A DNA stretch of 64,000 nucleotides. It comes from Odiellus spinosus (Eukaryota; Arthropoda; Arachnida; Opiliones; Phalangiidae). The translations under genes were made by a program, and so were the position numbers. Where the stretch lies: contig CAWUCO010000291.1 in the NCBI GenBank assembly GCA_963920705.1, positions 1,736,001 to 1,800,000 on the forward strand, given 5' to 3'. The notes under the pieces were generated by a model. That model saw only the letters and a list, made by a program, of their open reading frames with translations. It searched no databases and was not told the DNA's origin. Shown here one piece after another: positions 62,638-64,000 of the stretch (position 1 is its first letter; each line of letters begins with the position of its first letter).

Positions 62638-64000
62638 TTTAGCGATCAAATTATGGCGTTCAATTTTTGGCGTTCAATCTTTGGCGAACAATATTTGGCG
62701 TTCAATCTTTGGCGTTCAATCTTTGGCGTTCAATCTTTGGCGTTCAATCTTTGGCGTTCAATATTTGGCGTTCAATCTTTGGAGTTCAATATTTGAAGTT
62801 AAATCTTTGGCGTTCAATCTTTGGCGTTTAATTCTTGGCTTTCAATCTTTGGCGCTCAATCTTTGGCGTTCAATCTTTGGCGTTCAATATTTGGCGTTTA
62901 ATCTTTGGCATTCACACTTTTGCGTACAATCTTTGGCGTTAAATATTTGACGTTCAATATTTGGCGTTCAATATTTGGCGTTCAATCTTTGGCGTTCAAT
63001 CTTTGGCGTTCTTACTTTTGCGTTCAATCTATGGCGTTCAATCTTTGGCGTTCAATTTTTGGCGTTCATACTTTGGCGTTCAATCTTTGGCGAACAATAT
63101 TTGGCGTTCAATCTTTGGCGTTCAATCTTTGGCGTTCAATCTTTGGCGTTCAATCTTTGGCGTTCAATCTTTGGCGTTCAATATTTGGCGTTCAATCTTT
63201 GGCGTTCAATATTTGAAGTTCAATCTTTGGCGTTCAATCTTTGGCGTTTAATTCTTGGCTTTCAATCTTTGGCGTTCAATCTTTGGCGTTCAATCTTTGG
63301 CGTTCAATATTTGGCGTTCAATCTTTGGCATTCAATCCTAGGCGTTCAATCTTTTTCGTTCAATCTTTGGCGTTCAATCTTTGGCGTTCACACTTTTGCG
63401 TACAATCTTTGGCGTTAAATATTTGACGTTCAATATTTGGCGTTCAATATTTGGCGTTCAATCTTTGGCGTTCAATCTTTGGCGTTCATACTTTTGCGTT
63501 CAATCTATGGCGTTCAATCTTTGGCGTTCAATTTTTGGCGTTCATACTTTGGCGTTCACACTTTGGCGTTCAATATTTGGCGTTCAATCTATGGCGTTCA
63601 ATCTTTGGCGTTCAAAACATGACGTTCAATCTTTGGCGTTAAATCTTAAGCGTTCAATATTTGGCGTTCAATCTTTGGCGTTCAACGTTTGGCGTTCAAT
63701 ATTTGGCGTTCAATCTTTGTCGTTCAATCTTTGGCGTTCAGTCTTTGGCGTTCAATCTTTGGCGTTCAAACTTTGGCGTTCAATATTTGGCGTTCAATCG
63801 TTGGCGCTCAATATTTGGCGTTATATATTTGGCGTTCAATATTTGGCGTTCAATATTTGCCCTTCAATCTTTGGCGTTCAATATTTGGCGTTCAATCTTT
63901 GGCGTTCAATATTTGTCGTTCACACTTTGTCGTTCAATCTTTGGCGTTCAATATTTGGCGTTCAATCTTTGGCGTTCAATATTTGGCGTTCAATCTTTGG
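62638..64000 (+). repeat. Right-end tandem repeat, copy 2, cut by window end
   Basis: It follows copy 1 through CCTAGG at 63337, then skips five units including the GAGCTC unit, so the TTTGTCG mark sits 1,582 bases (113 units) from its partner. It continues to the end of the window. Confidence 0.82.

Larger units (their letters stand above)
1..64000 (+). repeat. 14-bp satellite array, unit TTTGGCGTTCAATM, whole window
   Basis: The window consists entirely of tandem units of 14 bases, consensus TTTGGCGTTCAATC or TTTGGCGTTCAATA, about 4,570 copies. No unit was seen in reverse orientation and no non-satellite sequence interrupts it. Common variants change bases 4-7 (TTTGAC, TTTAGC, TTTGTC, GGTG, GGCA, GGCTTT), base 3 (CTATGG), or bases 12-14 (CAAAC, CACAC, CATAC). 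Single-base length changes are rare, so a 14-base register holds for kilobases. An array of this size and order is typical of eukaryotic heterochromatin; its chromosomal position cannot be told from the sequence. Both ends stop mid-array. Confidence 0.99.

Noticed and set aside
1-64000. CRISPR array
   Set aside because: The repeat is 14 bases with no spacers between copies and no cas genes.
1-64000. Telomeric repeat
   Set aside because: The unit has no G-rich run of telomere type, and its many variants and kilobase-scale higher-order structure do not fit a telomerase product.
1-64000. tRNA genes or pol III promoters, because GTTCAAT resembles the B-box core GTTCRAN
   Set aside because: The rest of the B box does not match, no A box or cloverleaf is present, and the similarity repeats in every unit, as expected by chance.
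1-64000. CENP-B box
   Set aside because: No unit contains the required TTCG...CGGG arrangement. TTCGCGG in the rare 13-mers is too short and lacks the spacing.
1-64000. Origin of the 14-mer from a duplicated 7-mer (TTTGGCG and TTCAATC)
   Set aside because: Only the first two bases agree. Most other positions differ by transitions, which is suggestive but not enough to claim descent.
1-64000. Cruciform or inverted-repeat structure from AATATT junctions
   Set aside because: The self-complementary core is six bases with no spacer and mismatched flanks (C against T), and no unit lies in inverted orientation. Stable cruciforms are unlikely.

Overview
The whole 64,000-base window is one uninterrupted satellite-DNA array. 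It is built from about 4,570 head-to-tail copies of a 14-base unit, TTTGGCGTTCAATM, where M is mostly C or A. Every unit I read lies in the same orientation. I found no unique sequence, transposon, RNA gene, CRISPR array, promoter or credible protein gene, and the array runs off both ends. A long, higher-order satellite of this kind points to a eukaryotic chromosome, probably heterochromatin (centromeric, pericentromeric, subtelomeric or an interstitial knob). The sequence gives no clue to the species.

Long open frames cover the plus strand, but they follow from the unit itself. Fourteen is not a multiple of three and the consensus has no stop in any frame, so all three frames read the same cyclic 14-residue peptide (FGVQSLAFNLWRSI and its variants) every 42 bases. 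The minus strand meets TGA every 42 bases. I treat these frames as by-products and call no CDS.

The real content is the higher-order structure, read from variant units used as barcodes. Layout: 1-4081, mixed units with a 570-base-offset duplication. 4082-8857, three copies of a 1.5-1.7 kb repeat (family alpha). 8858-12713, mixed, with a 531-base-offset duplication. 12714-16403, a GAGCTC-marked cassette and then the first CCTAGG-marked units. 16404-24405, a 3,399-base period U, copied with only two differences found and followed by a third partial copy. 24406-29952, 0.9-1.8 kb repeats marked by GGCGTGC and CCTAGG. 29953-41400, a mosaic of earlier families with 910/924-base and 490-base tandem duplications. 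41401-58440, three 5.3-6.1 kb repeats (A, B, C). 58441-64000, start of a fourth copy, then 601-base and about 1.6 kb duplications.

Spacings between homologous landmarks equal whole numbers of 14-base units plus or minus the few irregular-length units visible between them. This fits growth by unequal exchange and local unit gain or loss, with homogenisation still active. The most distinctive dynamic element is a set of A-type runs (AATATT junctions) whose unit number differs between otherwise homologous copies.
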